Positions 45,035 through 53,937 of a stretch of DNA of 64,000 bases are shown here, one piece after another. How positions within the stretch are numbered: the stretch's first letter is position 1; the number at the start of each line of letters is the position of its first letter. A program made the translations under genes and the position numbers. This DNA comes from Flectobacillus sp. BAB-3569 (lineage in GTDB: Bacteria; Bacteroidota; Bacteroidia; Cytophagales; Spirosomataceae): the NCBI RefSeq assembly GCF_002270355.1, contig NZ_NJFZ01000003.1:1-64000 (forward strand), given 5' to 3'. The notes under the pieces are model-generated. The model was not told the origin of the DNA, ran no database searches, and saw nothing but the letters and a program-made list of their open reading frames with translations.

Positions 45035-46099
45035 CTATTTCGAGAACAATGCAACGTCTGCTTGCATCATGTCGTCTACAAGAGCATTCAAATCAAATTT
45101 TGGTTTCCAGTTCAATTTTGTTTGAGCTTTGGTTGGGTCACCAATCAACAATTCTACTTCTGTTGGACGGAAATAACGAGGGTCTACTGCTACAACCTCT
45201 GTACCAATTGCTACTTGATAAGCAGGGTTTGAACAAGATTTAACGATACCTTTTTCATCAACGCCTTCGCCTGTAAATTCTACTTCGATACCAACATAAG
45301 CAAATGCCATGCGTACAAACTCACGTACACGTGTTGTGATACCTGTCGCAATTACGTAATCTTCTGGTGTATCTTGCTGAAGAATCAACCACATAGCTTC
45401 TACGTAATCTTTAGCATGTCCCCAGTCACGTTGAGCGTCCAAGTTTCCAAGATATAATTTATCTTGTTGACCAAGAGCAATTTGAGCTACAGCACGAGTG
45501 ATTTTACGAGTTACAAAAGTTTCGCCACGTAAAGGAGATTCGTGGTTAAACAAAATACCATTCACTGCAAACATATCGTAGGCTTCACGATAGTTTACCG
45601 TAATCCAGTAGCCGTATAATTTAGCAACAGCATAAGGCGAACGAGGATAGAATGGTGTATTTTCTGATTGTGGTACTTCCTGTACCAAGCCGTAAAGTTC
45701 AGATGTAGATGCTTGATAAATTTTAGTTTTCTTTGTCAAGCCTAATAAACGTACAGCCTCTAAAATACGTAAGGTACCAATACCATCTACCTGAGCTGTG
45801 TATTCTGGCTCGTCGAATGATACTTTTACGTGCGACATAGCCCCTAGGTTATAAATCTCGTCGGGCTGAACTTCCTGAATAATACGAATGATATTGGTAG
45901 AATCACTCAAATCGCCATAATGCAAAATAAATTTTACATCACCTTTGTGTAAATCTTCATACAAATGGTCGATTCTTTGCGTATTTATCAACGAACTACG
46001 GCGTTTGATACCATGAACTTCGTAACCTTTCGAGAGGAGCAACTCTGCCAAATAGGCTCCGTCTTGTCCTGTAATACCTGTAATTAGGGCTTTTTTCAT
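45035..46099 (-). CDS. gmd: GDP-mannose 4,6-dehydratase
   Basis: Converts GDP-D-mannose to GDP-4-keto-6-deoxymannose, the precursor of GDP-fucose, rhamnose or perosamine used in surface glycans. 354 residues; extended SDR with the NAD(P) motif [15 protein letters not shown] at the N-terminus, [10 protein letters not shown], and the catalytic Tyr-Lys in [15 protein letters not shown]. It has the GMD signature [20 protein letters not shown]. No other GDP-sugar gene is nearby. Confidence 0.97.
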   Translation of the reverse strand: MKKALITGITGQDGAYLAELLLSKGYEVHGIKRRSSLINTQRIDHLYEDLHKGDVKFILHYGDLSDSTNIIRIIQEVQPDEIYNLGAMSHVKVSFDEPEYTAQVDGIGTLRILEAVRLLGLTKKTKIYQASTSELYGLVQEVPQSENTPFYPRSPYAVAKLYGYWITVNYREAYDMFAVNGILFNHESPLRGETFVTRKITRAVAQIALGQQDKLYLGNLDAQRDWGHAKDYVEAMWLILQQDTPEDYVIATGITTRVREFVRMAFAYVGIEVEFTGEGVDEKGIVKSCSNPAYQVAIGTEVVAVDPRYFRPTEVELLIGDPTKAQTKLNWKPKFDLNALVDDMMQADVALFSK

Positions 46100-46317
46100 T
46101 TATAAAATTAGAATACGTTATTTCAATTTTGCCATTTGCCGTTTAGGCATTTTGCAAAAATAATAAATCCATCCACCAATCTCAAAGTTTTTACTTACTG
46201 GTTAGTAGATGGTTAAAATTTATACGTAGTTAAAATCTGTTTGTCACCGTCTAAATAGTACTTTTCTAAGAAATGAAGTTGCTTGGACGTGTCGCAATAT
46301 ACTTCTTTCGTAAAACC

Positions 46318-46908
46318 TTATTTTACAAACATCCCTTTTTTGATTTCTACTTTATCTGGTAAAATTAAGGCGCTTGGGTACGTCTCTTTGATAGAGGCAA
46401 AGTATCTTTCAGCATCCATTCTGTTTAAAAAATCTCCTACTTTTACTTTGTAAACAGGCTGTTGAAATGTCAAATACGGAAAAATTTCTGGATAAGTCTG
46501 ATAAGTATATACCTTGGCATCGTCGGCCGACTTACGGTCATTTCCTACATATATCTGGATTCGAAAGCCATTCGCAAACTTAATATTCTTGTTTTGCGAA
46601 GCAATCGTATCCAAAATAGGGTCTAAGCGCTTGTTGATATATAAGGGTACATCTCGATTGTCAAAAACAATCTTAGAGGCTTTGGCCGAATTTACCACCT
46701 GACTTGCGTCATCTTGATCCTTGAATTTGGGACGGAAGCTAGACAAATCTTGCTGGAAAACATGATGTTCATTGCGACTGGCTTCTCCACTTTTGGTTTT
46801 ACTACTCGCAATACCCGTTTGGGTCGAGGCGGTTGGACTTTGTGAAGCACAAGCTGAAGTCAGCAACAGTATGCCATAAAAACCTATTATTCCGATGTGT
46901 TTTTTCAT
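46318..46908 (-). CDS. SPOR domain lipoprotein
   Basis: 196 residues with a lipobox (LLTSAC, Cys 20), a Ser/Thr-rich linker and a C-terminal SPOR domain (about residues 115-190: GFRIQIYVGNDRKSADDAKV, then VYKVKVGDFLNRMDAERYFA). SPOR domains bind denuded peptidoglycan at division sites. Single gene between gmd and murB, pointing to envelope or division function. Confidence 0.9.
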   Translation of the reverse strand: MKKHIGIIGFYGILLLTSACASQSPTASTQTGIASSKTKSGEASRNEHHVFQQDLSSFRPKFKDQDDASQVVNSAKASKIVFDNRDVPLYINKRLDPILDTIASQNKNIKFANGFRIQIYVGNDRKSADDAKVYTYQTYPEIFPYLTFQQPVYKVKVGDFLNRMDAERYFASIKETYPSALILPDKVEIKKGMFVK

Positions 46909-47044
46909 ATAATTTGCTCAGGATTATAATGACTTAATTTTTGCGAGAGGTTATCGATATCGACTAAGATTGAAATAAAGAGTCTGAATAGCAAGAGATA
47001 ACTCACACGGAAGTCTTGTCAAAGATACAATTTTATTAAAATAA

Positions 47045-47074
47045 TTGAAAAGCACTTTACTCATTGTAACTTTG
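47045..47074 (+). promoter_or_regulatory. Bacteroidetes-type promoter of murB
   Basis: TTG (47045-47047), 19-nt spacer, then TAACTTTG (47067-47074): an exact match to the TTG-N19-TAnnTTTG primary sigma consensus, ending 44 bp before the murB ATG. Confidence 0.72.
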
Positions 47075-47118
47075 CTTCACATTTATTTTAAATTTTCATT
47101 CGTTCCAACAACAACCTA

Positions 47119-48138
47119 ATGAATATTCAAGAAAATATTTCTTTAAAAGCCTTTAATACTTTCGGGCTTGATGCTACGGCTCAATACTTTACTGAAGTCA
47201 AAACAGTTGAAGCATTGGTAGAAGTTTTATCACTCGAAACTTTCAAAAATACCCCAAAATTGTTTCTGGGTGGCGGGAGTAATATTTTATTGACGAAAGA
47301 TTTTGAGGGCTTAGTGATTAAAATCGATATTCAAGGAATAGCAGAGGTCGATGAAAATGAAAATCATGTGTATTTGAAAGCAGGAGCGGGGGTAGTCTGG
47401 CACGAGTTTGTGATGTATTGTATTGCCAATGACTGGGCGGGCGTAGAAAACCTTTCGCTCATTCCTGGTACGGTAGGCGCTGCACCAATGCAAAATATTG
47501 GGGCTTATGGAATTGAAATCAAAGATGTTTTCGAAAAACTCGAAGCACTCAATTTGAAAACGCTTGAAATAGAGGTTTTTACTCTAGAACAATGCTATTT
47601 TGGTTACAGAGAAAGTATTTTCAAGAACTCTCACAAAGACCAATATGTTATTCTTAATGTAACGTTTAAACTTAGTAAAACACCCAACTTTCATATCGAA
47701 TATGGCGCTATTAAAGATACATTGAAAGAAATGGGTATCGAACAACTTAGCATCAAAGCCATTAGCGATGCGGTGATTCATATTCGTCAGAGCAAATTGC
47801 CTAATCCTGCTGAAATAGGTAATTCGGGCAGTTTTTTCAAAAATCCAGAAATACCCAAAGCACAGTTTGATACATTGAAAGGAAAATTTCCACATATCGT
47901 GTCATTCCCAAGTGTAAATCCAGAGCTAATTAAAGTACCCGCAGGCTGGCTTATTGAGCAAGCTGGTTGGAAGGGTTACCGAGATGGACAAATTGGAGTG
48001 CACGCCAAACAAGCCCTAGTATTAGTCAATTATGGTGGAGGCAATGGCAATGCGATTAAAGAATTAGCCTATAAAATTCAGGATTCGGTCAACGAAAAAT
48101 TCGGTATATCACTGCATCCTGAGGTGAATTTTATATAA
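47119..48138 (+). CDS. murB: UDP-N-acetylenolpyruvoylglucosamine reductase
   Basis: Reduces UDP-GlcNAc-enolpyruvate to UDP-MurNAc in peptidoglycan precursor synthesis, using FAD and NADPH. 339 residues; begins ENISLKAFNTFGLDATAQYF, has the FAD site LGGGSNILL and NLSLIPGTVGAAPMQNIGAY, the GYRESIFK Arg region, GNSGSFFKNPEI with the catalytic Ser, and a C-terminal HPEVNFI. Length and inserts fit the E. coli-like type I form. The DNA downstream is a base-composition break. Confidence 0.97.
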   Translation: MNIQENISLKAFNTFGLDATAQYFTEVKTVEALVEVLSLETFKNTPKLFLGGGSNILLTKDFEGLVIKIDIQGIAEVDENENHVYLKAGAGVVWHEFVMYCIANDWAGVENLSLIPGTVGAAPMQNIGAYGIEIKDVFEKLEALNLKTLEIEVFTLEQCYFGYRESIFKNSHKDQYVILNVTFKLSKTPNFHIEYGAIKDTLKEMGIEQLSIKAISDAVIHIRQSKLPNPAEIGNSGSFFKNPEIPKAQFDTLKGKFPHIVSFPSVNPELIKVPAGWLIEQAGWKGYRDGQIGVHAKQALVLVNYGGGNGNAIKELAYKIQDSVNEKFGISLHPEVNFI

Positions 48139-48169
48139 ATTGTAGGTATATATAAACTGACAATATTCC

Positions 48170-48535
48170 ATGAAAATAGAATTTAAGAATGTGGGATTGT
48201 TAAATCAAGCAGAAATAGATTTGTCTAAAGATTTAATAATTTTAGCTGGTCCAAATAATACAGGAAAAACATATGCGGCATATTCTGTTTATGGACTATA
48301 CAAATTTAATCGAGAGGACAGATTCAATCTACTGTCTAATCCAGAAATTCCTGAGAGTAAAGAATGGATAAGCATATTAAAGGAAAAAGGACAATTCTCA
48401 TTTAATATAATTAAATTATTCGAAAGTAGAAGGAGAAATATTGAAGAGCGAAATTGTAAAAATCTAGAAGCACAACTTGGAAATATATTTGATACAGATG
48501 ATATATTTTTTCCAAAAGTTCCATTTCGCTATTGA
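48170..48535 (+). CDS. AAA family ATPase, N-terminal part (gene split by a frameshift)
   Basis: 121 codons. Begins MKIEFKNVGLLNQAEIDLSK and carries the Walker A motif GPNNTGKT (residues 27-34), typical of OLD-like/AAA_15 ATPases. The frame ends at 48535. In the -1 frame the protein continues from a T6 run (48506-48511) as SKSSISL-LIDEIATSNN into the next feature. One indel would restore a single ATPase of about 463 residues. The DNA is clearly more AT-rich than the flanking genes (14 of 60 G+C at 48481-48540 versus 29 of 60 at 47401-47460 in murB). Confidence 0.8.
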   Translation: MKIEFKNVGLLNQAEIDLSKDLIILAGPNNTGKTYAAYSVYGLYKFNREDRFNLLSNPEIPESKEWISILKEKGQFSFNIIKLFESRRRNIEERNCKNLEAQLGNIFDTDDIFFPKVPFRY

Positions 48536-49560
48536 TTGATGAAATAGCTACGTCAAATAATTTGCGTAATCTTGCAGTTAATAATAATTTAACTTTTGGA
48601 AAAAATAGTATCAAGGTCTCGAAAGATAAAAACTCGGAAGATCTCAATATATTTTTTATTGAAAAAAATGAATTTGATAAGGATTCAGATAAGCACACCC
48701 TTTTTTCATTAGAAAGCTTTATGACTAACATATTGGAAGGTATGGTATTACAAATTATTTCTAATACCATCTTCGATAATGTTTTTATTGCTCCTGCGGA
48801 GAGATCTGCAATTAATATTTTTAGCCGACAATTATCAATTAAACGCAACCTTATAGTTGATAGGCTTCTAGAATATAAAGATAAACGAAAATCTGAAGAT
48901 ATTCTCAACAAAGCACAACGTTACCCTCTTCCTATAAGAGATAGTCTTGAAATAGCAGAGGATGTATTCGAATTGCAAAAGAATAAAAGTGAATATGCTT
49001 TTTTAGCAGATAAAATTGAAGAAGAGTTATTAAAAGGTAAAATAAAGATATCAAAAGAGGGATCTGTTCAATTTAATCCTTCTAAATCAAAGATTAAAAA
49101 TCTTGAGATTCATTTGACAGCTTCAATAGTGAAGTCACTGTCTAACTTGGTTTTTTACTTTCGTCATTTAGCGAAAAAAGGAGATTTTATCATTATTGAT
49201 GAACCAGAATTAAACCTACATCCTGATAACCAAAGAAAAATTGCAAGACTAATCGGCGAATTTATAAATTATGAGTTCAAAGTAATGATTAGTACTCATA
49301 GCGATTATATTATTCGAGAAATCAATAATTTAATAATGCTAAAATCAGGTGGAGAAAAAGCTGCAAATTTAATTGCTAAATACGCCTACAATCAAGACCA
49401 ACTTGTTGATTACAAAAGAGTGGGGGCTTATCTTTTCAAAGATAACAGAAACTACAATGTAGAAGTATCAGAAACAGGTTTTGAAGTAAATACGATTGAC
49501 GAAGAAATTAATAATTTGAATAATGCATCAGAAGAAATCTTTTTTACCCTTTTTGATTAA
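48532..49560 (+). CDS. AAA family ATPase, C-terminal part (gene split by a frameshift)
   Basis: Open in this frame from about 48502; the first start-like codon is TTG at 48532, with no good ribosome site, so it is probably not an independent start. It has FIAPAERS near residue 85, a signature-like region, Walker B FIIIDEPELNLHPDNQ (residues 219-234) and the switch motif STHSDYII (254-261), as in AAA_15/AAA_21 and OLD-type ATPases. Together with 48170-48535 it gives one complete ATPase. ATPases of this class are the sensor/motor half of many two-gene phage-defence systems. Ends 2 bp before the next gene. Confidence 0.8.
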   Translation: MIDEIATSNNLRNLAVNNNLTFGKNSIKVSKDKNSEDLNIFFIEKNEFDKDSDKHTLFSLESFMTNILEGMVLQIISNTIFDNVFIAPAERSAINIFSRQLSIKRNLIVDRLLEYKDKRKSEDILNKAQRYPLPIRDSLEIAEDVFELQKNKSEYAFLADKIEEELLKGKIKISKEGSVQFNPSKSKIKNLEIHLTASIVKSLSNLVFYFRHLAKKGDFIIIDEPELNLHPDNQRKIARLIGEFINYEFKVMISTHSDYIIREINNLIMLKSGGEKAANLIAKYAYNQDQLVDYKRVGAYLFKDNRNYNVEVSETGFEVNTIDEEINNLNNASEEIFFTLFD

Positions 49561-49562
49561 CC

Positions 49563-50114
49563 ATGATTCTACAACGTATTGAAGAAATTATATTCTCTGG
49601 ATATAAAGAAAACGTATCTGGAGATATATTTGAGCTAAGAGAAGATAACAAAAAAGCAAAATGTGCTAGAGCTAAAATCCAAAAGACGGGAGATGTTTTA
49701 GTCTACAAATTTGATAAATTTCCCAAAAAAGATAGAAAGGAAATAAAAGATAAATTTCCATTCTTAAATGATATATCTGGGGTGAAAAGCATGGCAGATT
49801 TTCTTCTTTTTTACATAAGAAAAGATAGGCTATTTGTCATCATTTGCAACTTGAAATCAGGGAACAGAGGCAATAGTGCAGACCAAGTTGAAGCAGGGAA
49901 AATATTTGCTAATTTTATTGTCAGTACTGCCCAACGGATGTTTCAAGAGGATTTTAAAGAGATTAAACCTGAGTTTATTCCAATACTGTACTCATCAGTT
50001 CCTTTGTTTAAGGTCCCGACCAATCCTAGAAAAATTCCTCAAAATAAAATACGTAATTATATCTCAAATGATTCTCAAACAGACACTTGCGATTTAGATG
50101 CAATTTGTCACTAA
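49563..50114 (+). CDS. Unknown protein partner of the AAA ATPase; possible PD-(D/E)XK-like nuclease
   Basis: 183 residues, no family recognised with certainty. It starts 3 nt after the ATPase stop, so the two are one operon. The centre reads SMADFLLFYIRKDRLFVIIC-NLKSGN: Asp 79 on a strand, then a hydrophobic strand ending in N96-L-K98-S-G. This resembles the D...(D/E)-X-K core of restriction-endonuclease-like folds, with Asn in place of the acidic residue. Helix DQVEAGKIFANFIV follows. The C-terminus is a short Cys/His cluster, CDLDAICH (176-183). A toxin or nuclease effector is inference. Confidence 0.7.
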   Translation: MILQRIEEIIFSGYKENVSGDIFELREDNKKAKCARAKIQKTGDVLVYKFDKFPKKDRKEIKDKFPFLNDISGVKSMADFLLFYIRKDRLFVIICNLKSGNRGNSADQVEAGKIFANFIVSTAQRMFQEDFKEIKPEFIPILYSSVPLFKVPTNPRKIPQNKIRNYISNDSQTDTCDLDAICH

Positions 50115-50122
50115 TAACTGTT

Positions 50123-50932
50123 ATGAATATTCCCAAATTAAAAAACTTAGATAAAAATAATTTCTTCTTAATGGCAGGAAGTTGTGCCATCGAGAATCGT
50201 GATTTGGCTTTTGAAATTGCTGAAAAAATAAAAGGTATTACTGACCAATTTGGGATTCCTTTTATTTTTAAAGGTTCATACCGTAAGGCAAACCGTACTA
50301 AACTAAACTCTTTTACAGGAATTGGTGATATCGCTGCTTTGGAAATCTTGAAAGAAGTGGGCGAGTTTTATGACCTTCCAACTGTTACTGATATCCACGA
50401 GTCCGACGAAGCGGCTATGGCAGCTCCGTATGTGGATGTATTACAAATTCCAGCATTTTTGTGCCGTCAGACAGACCTTTTGGCTGCTGCTGCCAAGACA
50501 GGTAAAGCTGTAAATATTAAAAAAGGGCAATTTATGTCGGGTCCTTCTATGGGTTTTGCTGTAGAGAAAGTATTGCACGAAAATCCAAATGCACAAGTGT
50601 TTTTGACAGATCGTGGTAACTCTTTTGGCTATGGTGACTTGGTGGTTGACTACCGCAATATTCCTGAAATGCAAGCTCATGGTGTTCCTGTAGTAATGGA
50701 TTGTACGCACTCATTACAACAACCAAACCAAGGAACTGGCGTAACGGGTGGTAAGCCTCAATTGATTGAGACTATCGCCAAAGCGGCTATTGCAGTGGGA
50801 GCAGATGGTTTGTTTATCGAAACACACCCAAATCCAGCTATCGCTAAATCTGATGGAGCCAATATGTTGCCATTAGACAAGTTGGAGGCCTTATTAGAAA
50901 AATTAGTACGTGTGAGACAAGCTATTGTTTAG
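50123..50932 (+). CDS. kdsA: 3-deoxy-8-phosphooctulonate (KDO-8-P) synthase
   Basis: Condenses arabinose-5-P and PEP to KDO-8-P for the LPS inner core. The start at 50123 gives 269 residues (MNIPKLKNLDKNNFFLMAGS); an in-frame ATG 12 codons upstream overlaps the preceding gene and is unlikely. It has the motifs AGSCAIENRD, FIFKGSYRKANRTKLNSF, VLQIPAFLCRQTDLL, VFLTDRGNSFGYGDLVVD and DGLFIETHPNPAIAKSDG. It is the original neighbour of murB if the ATPase module is an insertion. Confidence 0.97.
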   Translation: MNIPKLKNLDKNNFFLMAGSCAIENRDLAFEIAEKIKGITDQFGIPFIFKGSYRKANRTKLNSFTGIGDIAALEILKEVGEFYDLPTVTDIHESDEAAMAAPYVDVLQIPAFLCRQTDLLAAAAKTGKAVNIKKGQFMSGPSMGFAVEKVLHENPNAQVFLTDRGNSFGYGDLVVDYRNIPEMQAHGVPVVMDCTHSLQQPNQGTGVTGGKPQLIETIAKAAIAVGADGLFIETHPNPAIAKSDGANMLPLDKLEALLEKLVRVRQAIV

Positions 50933-50939
50933 ACATGAG

Positions 50940-51165
50940 CGATTATGTTAAAATTTGTATTCTCAAAGTAGAGACGCAATGATTGCGTCTCAAACCAATT
51001 AAATCTAGCATGATAGCCTCAAAAAAGGGGGCGGGAAATATTTTCCGACCCCTTTTTTATGAAAATTTGGAAGATAATCCCAATCTCAAAATTTGGGATG
51101 ACTCATGTTGATACCACAATACAAAATGACACTTTTTAGACGCAAAGCATTGCGTCTCTACTGGT
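50940..51165. repeat. Composite intergenic repeat (copy 2)
   Basis: Palindrome GAGACGCAATGATTGCGTCT (50971-50991), terminator hairpin (51020-51059), AATCCC-...-GGGAT hairpin (about 51077-51105) and a second palindrome AGACGCAAAGCATTGCGTCT (51139-51158). Same module order as copy 1 at 22485-22650. Confidence 0.75.
51020..51059 (+). terminator. Rho-independent terminator after kdsA (repeat-borne)
   Basis: Stem AAAAAAGGGG-CGG paired with CCG-CCCCTTTTTT with one mismatch and inner A-T pairs, T6 tail. Located about 90 bp after kdsA. Confidence 0.85.
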
Positions 51166-51316
51166 GGATTTCTTCTTAAAATAATCACTAATATTTGCCT
51201 GAAAATTTGATTTTTAATATAGTTCATTACTCATTCAATAATCACTCAATTGGGCGTGATTCAAAGCTATTTAGGTTCCCTTAAATAACAGATACCAGCT
51301 AACAAATAACTTCTTC

Positions 51317-52252
51317 TCAATAACTCTTCATTTCATCTCTGCCCTGTTGATATCCCAACAAAATGAGTCTTTCTATATCGTCTTTATCAAATGACTGAAT
51401 GTCGATATTCAAGGGCTGTTGTGGGCGAATGATTTTGAGTTTGATTCTTTTTTGACCTTTCAAAATGCCAGAAGTAGCACAGCTTCCATCTTCGGGTAAG
51501 CATTCATTTCTAAACTCAGCCCAGTCCAAATCGGCATTGAGACATTCGTTTACAGCAATATCCATCACCCTGTCTACCAGCGCCAGCAAATTGCCATAAG
51601 GAAAATACCCGCCGTCAAGCTTACGAGTATGGCAGGCAATGCAAACAATTTCATCGGCTCCATCATCAATAGCTTTTTTGACAGGAGCTACATCACGCAT
51701 ACCGCCATCGAGAAAAGCCATTTTTTTGTGATCACCAATATTGATCACAGGCATCAAAATCGGAATAGCCGACGATGCCATCACATAATCCAAGAAATGT
51801 TCATAGCTTGGATCGGCATAAACCATATTACCGTTGATAATATCGACCGCCCCAACTTTTAATAGTACAGGACTTGCATTGAGATTACGAAGGTGAATAT
51901 TGTTATGAAGAATTTCCTTGAGCGGAGTAGTATCCAATAAACCTTCAAAGTTTCTTCGAATAGCACTCAAGCCTAATTCGTAGGTACCTCGTCGTAATGC
52001 CAGAGAGTCGGGTGTTACGATATTATTTGACCAAAATTGGCATAAATCTAAGGCTGTTTCTGTATAGTCAACGACGCCATTTTCAAGCATTTGTCTGCCT
52101 ATAGCATTTACCAAATAGGAAGCATTCATACTGCCTGCCGAAACGCCATAAATTGCATCAGGATAAAAACCAGATTCAAATACCGCACGCACAACTCCAG
52201 TTTGATAAGCCCCTTTGACAGAACCACCTGCCAATACTAATATTTTACTCAT
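51317..52252 (-). CDS. Patatin-like phospholipase
   Basis: 311 residues. N-terminal oxyanion loop LAGGSVKGAYQ, nucleophile serine in GVSAGSMNASY (about residue 39) and the catalytic Asp in DGGMRDVAPVK (about 182) make the patatin Ser-Asp dyad. No signal peptide, so probably cytoplasmic lipid acyl hydrolase. The C-terminal 60 residues (QKRIKLKIIRPQQPLNID) are typical of a Bacteroidetes subgroup. Substrate unknown. Single gene. Confidence 0.93.
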   Translation of the reverse strand: MSKILVLAGGSVKGAYQTGVVRAVFESGFYPDAIYGVSAGSMNASYLVNAIGRQMLENGVVDYTETALDLCQFWSNNIVTPDSLALRRGTYELGLSAIRRNFEGLLDTTPLKEILHNNIHLRNLNASPVLLKVGAVDIINGNMVYADPSYEHFLDYVMASSAIPILMPVINIGDHKKMAFLDGGMRDVAPVKKAIDDGADEIVCIACHTRKLDGGYFPYGNLLALVDRVMDIAVNECLNADLDWAEFRNECLPEDGSCATSGILKGQKRIKLKIIRPQQPLNIDIQSFDKDDIERLILLGYQQGRDEMKSY

Positions 52253-52637
52253 AGTGGTGTTTCAATAATCTTGGTTCATAGTTAAATAATTAGCTAACTT
52301 TGGATATAGAGAAATGTAATCGTTTTTGACCGAGAAAGCTTCATTCTGTTCAATTAACAATGATAACTAAACTTGTTAATAATCAACAGGATACTTGTCA
52401 TTTTTTTGAAATAATTTTATCCAGGCTAATAATTTTTTTAGGAAAAATAACATAACTAATAAGTTTTTGTAACAAAAAAACAGATACTTCCAACAAACTA
52501 AAATACAGTTTTTATGTTATAAAGTCAGGTTAAATGACCTGTTTTTTATCTAAATCGACTAATTTGCGTCGGAATTAAGAACGGTACCTGTCTTTGTCAT
52601 AAAATATACCCAAACTAGGTGCCCAGCAATTGAACAA
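52253..52637. other. Divergent spacer between patatin and prenyl synthase genes
   Basis: 385 bp, AT-rich, no gene. A short 5-bp stem (CAGGT at 52526, ACCTG at 52537) followed by T6 lies 95 bp before the prenyl synthase; it is too weak to call. TTGCGTCGG near 52562 could be part of a promoter. Confidence 0.4.
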
Positions 52638-53612
52638 ATGTCTTTATCAATCAAGGAAATACAAGCTCCCATCGCTGCCGAAATGGATGCCTTTGAAGGC
52701 AAATTTCGCCAGTTTATGAAAACGAAAGTGATGCTGTTGGACACAATCATGAATTATATTGTCCAACGCAAAGGGAAACAACTCCGACCTATGTTTGTAT
52801 TCTTGTCGGCGGGAGTGTTTGGCAAAATCACTGAAGAAACCTATCGTGGTGCAGCACTTATCGAGCTTCTTCACACAGCTACGCTTGTGCACGATGATGT
52901 GGTAGATGACTCTAACTATCGCCGTGGTTTTTTCTCTGTAAATGCGCTTTGGAAAAATAAAATTGCGGTTTTAGTTGGTGATTATCTCCTTTCAAAAGGT
53001 TTACTATTGTCTATCGATCATGGGGATTTTGAGATGTTGAAAATCGTTTCAACAGCCGTTCGTGAAATGTCGGAAGGTGAACTTTTGCAAATTGAAAAGG
53101 CTCGCAAGTTGGATATTACTGAGGATATTTATTTTGAAATTATTCGTCAAAAAACGGCTACATTGATTGCTGCTTGTTGTGCAGCAGGGATGTCTTCGGC
53201 TGGTGCTAATGCCGAAACGGTAGAAAAAGCAAGATTGTTTGGAGAGAAAGTTGGTATTGCTTTTCAAATCAAAGACGACCTTTTTGACTATGGAGATGCC
53301 GAAATAGGTAAACCATTAGGCATTGACATTAAGGAAAAGAAAATGACTTTGCCGTTGATATATGCCCTTAATCAAGCAGATTGGAGCACCAAGCGTCATG
53401 TAATCAATACCATTAAAAACGATTCTGAGAATCCTAAAAAGGTAGCGGAGGTAATTGATTTTGTAAAAAAATCTGGTGGCTTGCAATATGCAACCGAAGT
53501 AATGCAAAATATTGTTCGCGAAGCACTCGCAATATTGGAATCATTCCCAGAATCTATCTATCGTACATCCTTGGCAGGTTTAGTTCAGTTTACAATAGAA
53601 AGAGCTAAATAG
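52638..53612 (+). CDS. Polyprenyl (all-trans) diphosphate synthase
   Basis: 324 residues. Isoprenoid synthase fold with the first Asp-rich motif VHDDVVDDSN (about residue 86) and the second KDDLFDYGDAEIGKP (about 212). RKGKQLRPMFVF supplies the diphosphate-binding Arg. This kind of enzyme extends IPP onto an allylic primer, giving quinone side chains (octaprenyl type) or carotenoid precursors. The neighbouring minus-strand gene is a CrtW-like carotenoid ketolase, but the two are convergent and the repeat-rich spacer separates them. Chain length cannot be fixed from sequence alone. Confidence 0.92.
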   Translation: MSLSIKEIQAPIAAEMDAFEGKFRQFMKTKVMLLDTIMNYIVQRKGKQLRPMFVFLSAGVFGKITEETYRGAALIELLHTATLVHDDVVDDSNYRRGFFSVNALWKNKIAVLVGDYLLSKGLLLSIDHGDFEMLKIVSTAVREMSEGELLQIEKARKLDITEDIYFEIIRQKTATLIAACCAAGMSSAGANAETVEKARLFGEKVGIAFQIKDDLFDYGDAEIGKPLGIDIKEKKMTLPLIYALNQADWSTKRHVINTIKNDSENPKKVAEVIDFVKKSGGLQYATEVMQNIVREALAILESFPESIYRTSLAGLVQFTIERAK

Positions 53613-53623
53613 TCAAGTTTTCG

Positions 53624-53663
53624 TTGAGTGAATTGTGGTTGAGTGAATGAGTGATTATTTTTT
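53624..53663 (+). repeat. GAGTGAATGAGTGATTATTTT repeat word
   Basis: GTTGAGTGAATTGTGG then GAGTGAATGAGTGATTATTT right after the prenyl synthase gene. Same family as 25719 and 30711. Confidence 0.65.
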
Positions 53664-53689
53664 ATATGATTTTTACTTGTAGAAACCCA

Positions 53690-53935
53690 ATACTTTGTCT
53701 TTAAAAATCCAATATCGAACCTGAATTTCCCCGAATTGTGGGACTAGGATGATTCTATAAATATCAAAAAAGCGCTCGAAAATTGTTTTTCGAGCGCTTT
53801 TTTTTATTAGGCACAAGGCGCAAATCATTGCGTCTTAAGACAAGTCATATCTAGCATGTTAATATTATATTTAAAAATCGTATCCTTGTTGATGAAATTG
53901 GAATTAGAGGATAATCACTCAATCAAGGATGAATC
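53690..53935. repeat. Composite intergenic repeat (copy 3, reversed module order)
   Basis: Has the terminator hairpin (53765-53805), a diverged palindrome GCGCAAATCATTGCGTCTT (53818-53836), CATATCTAGCATGTTAAT, which resembles ATCTAGCATGATAGCC in copy 2, and an ATAATCACTCAATCA word. It fills the spacer between the prenyl synthase and crtW-like genes. Confidence 0.6.
53765..53805. terminator. Bidirectional terminator (repeat-borne)
   Basis: Stem AAAAAAGCGCTCGAAAA paired with TTTTCGAGCGCTTTTTT; A-run and T-run on the two sides. Compared with 22561-22602 the stem pairs differ in a compensatory way. Confidence 0.88.
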
Positions 53936-53937
53936 AG

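Noticed and set aside
48170-50114. Assigning the module to a named defence system such as PARIS or Gabija
   Set aside because: The partner does not show the TOPRIM/DUF4435 or UvrD-helicase features those systems need; only the ATPase half is similar.
50087-50122. Upstream ATG extension of kdsA
   Set aside because: The 12 extra residues overlap the end of the preceding module gene and do not match the family start; 50123 is the natural start.
52524-52546. Possible attenuator before the prenyl synthase
   Set aside because: Only a 5-bp stem with a 6-nt loop before T6; alternative pairings equally weak, so no regulatory claim.
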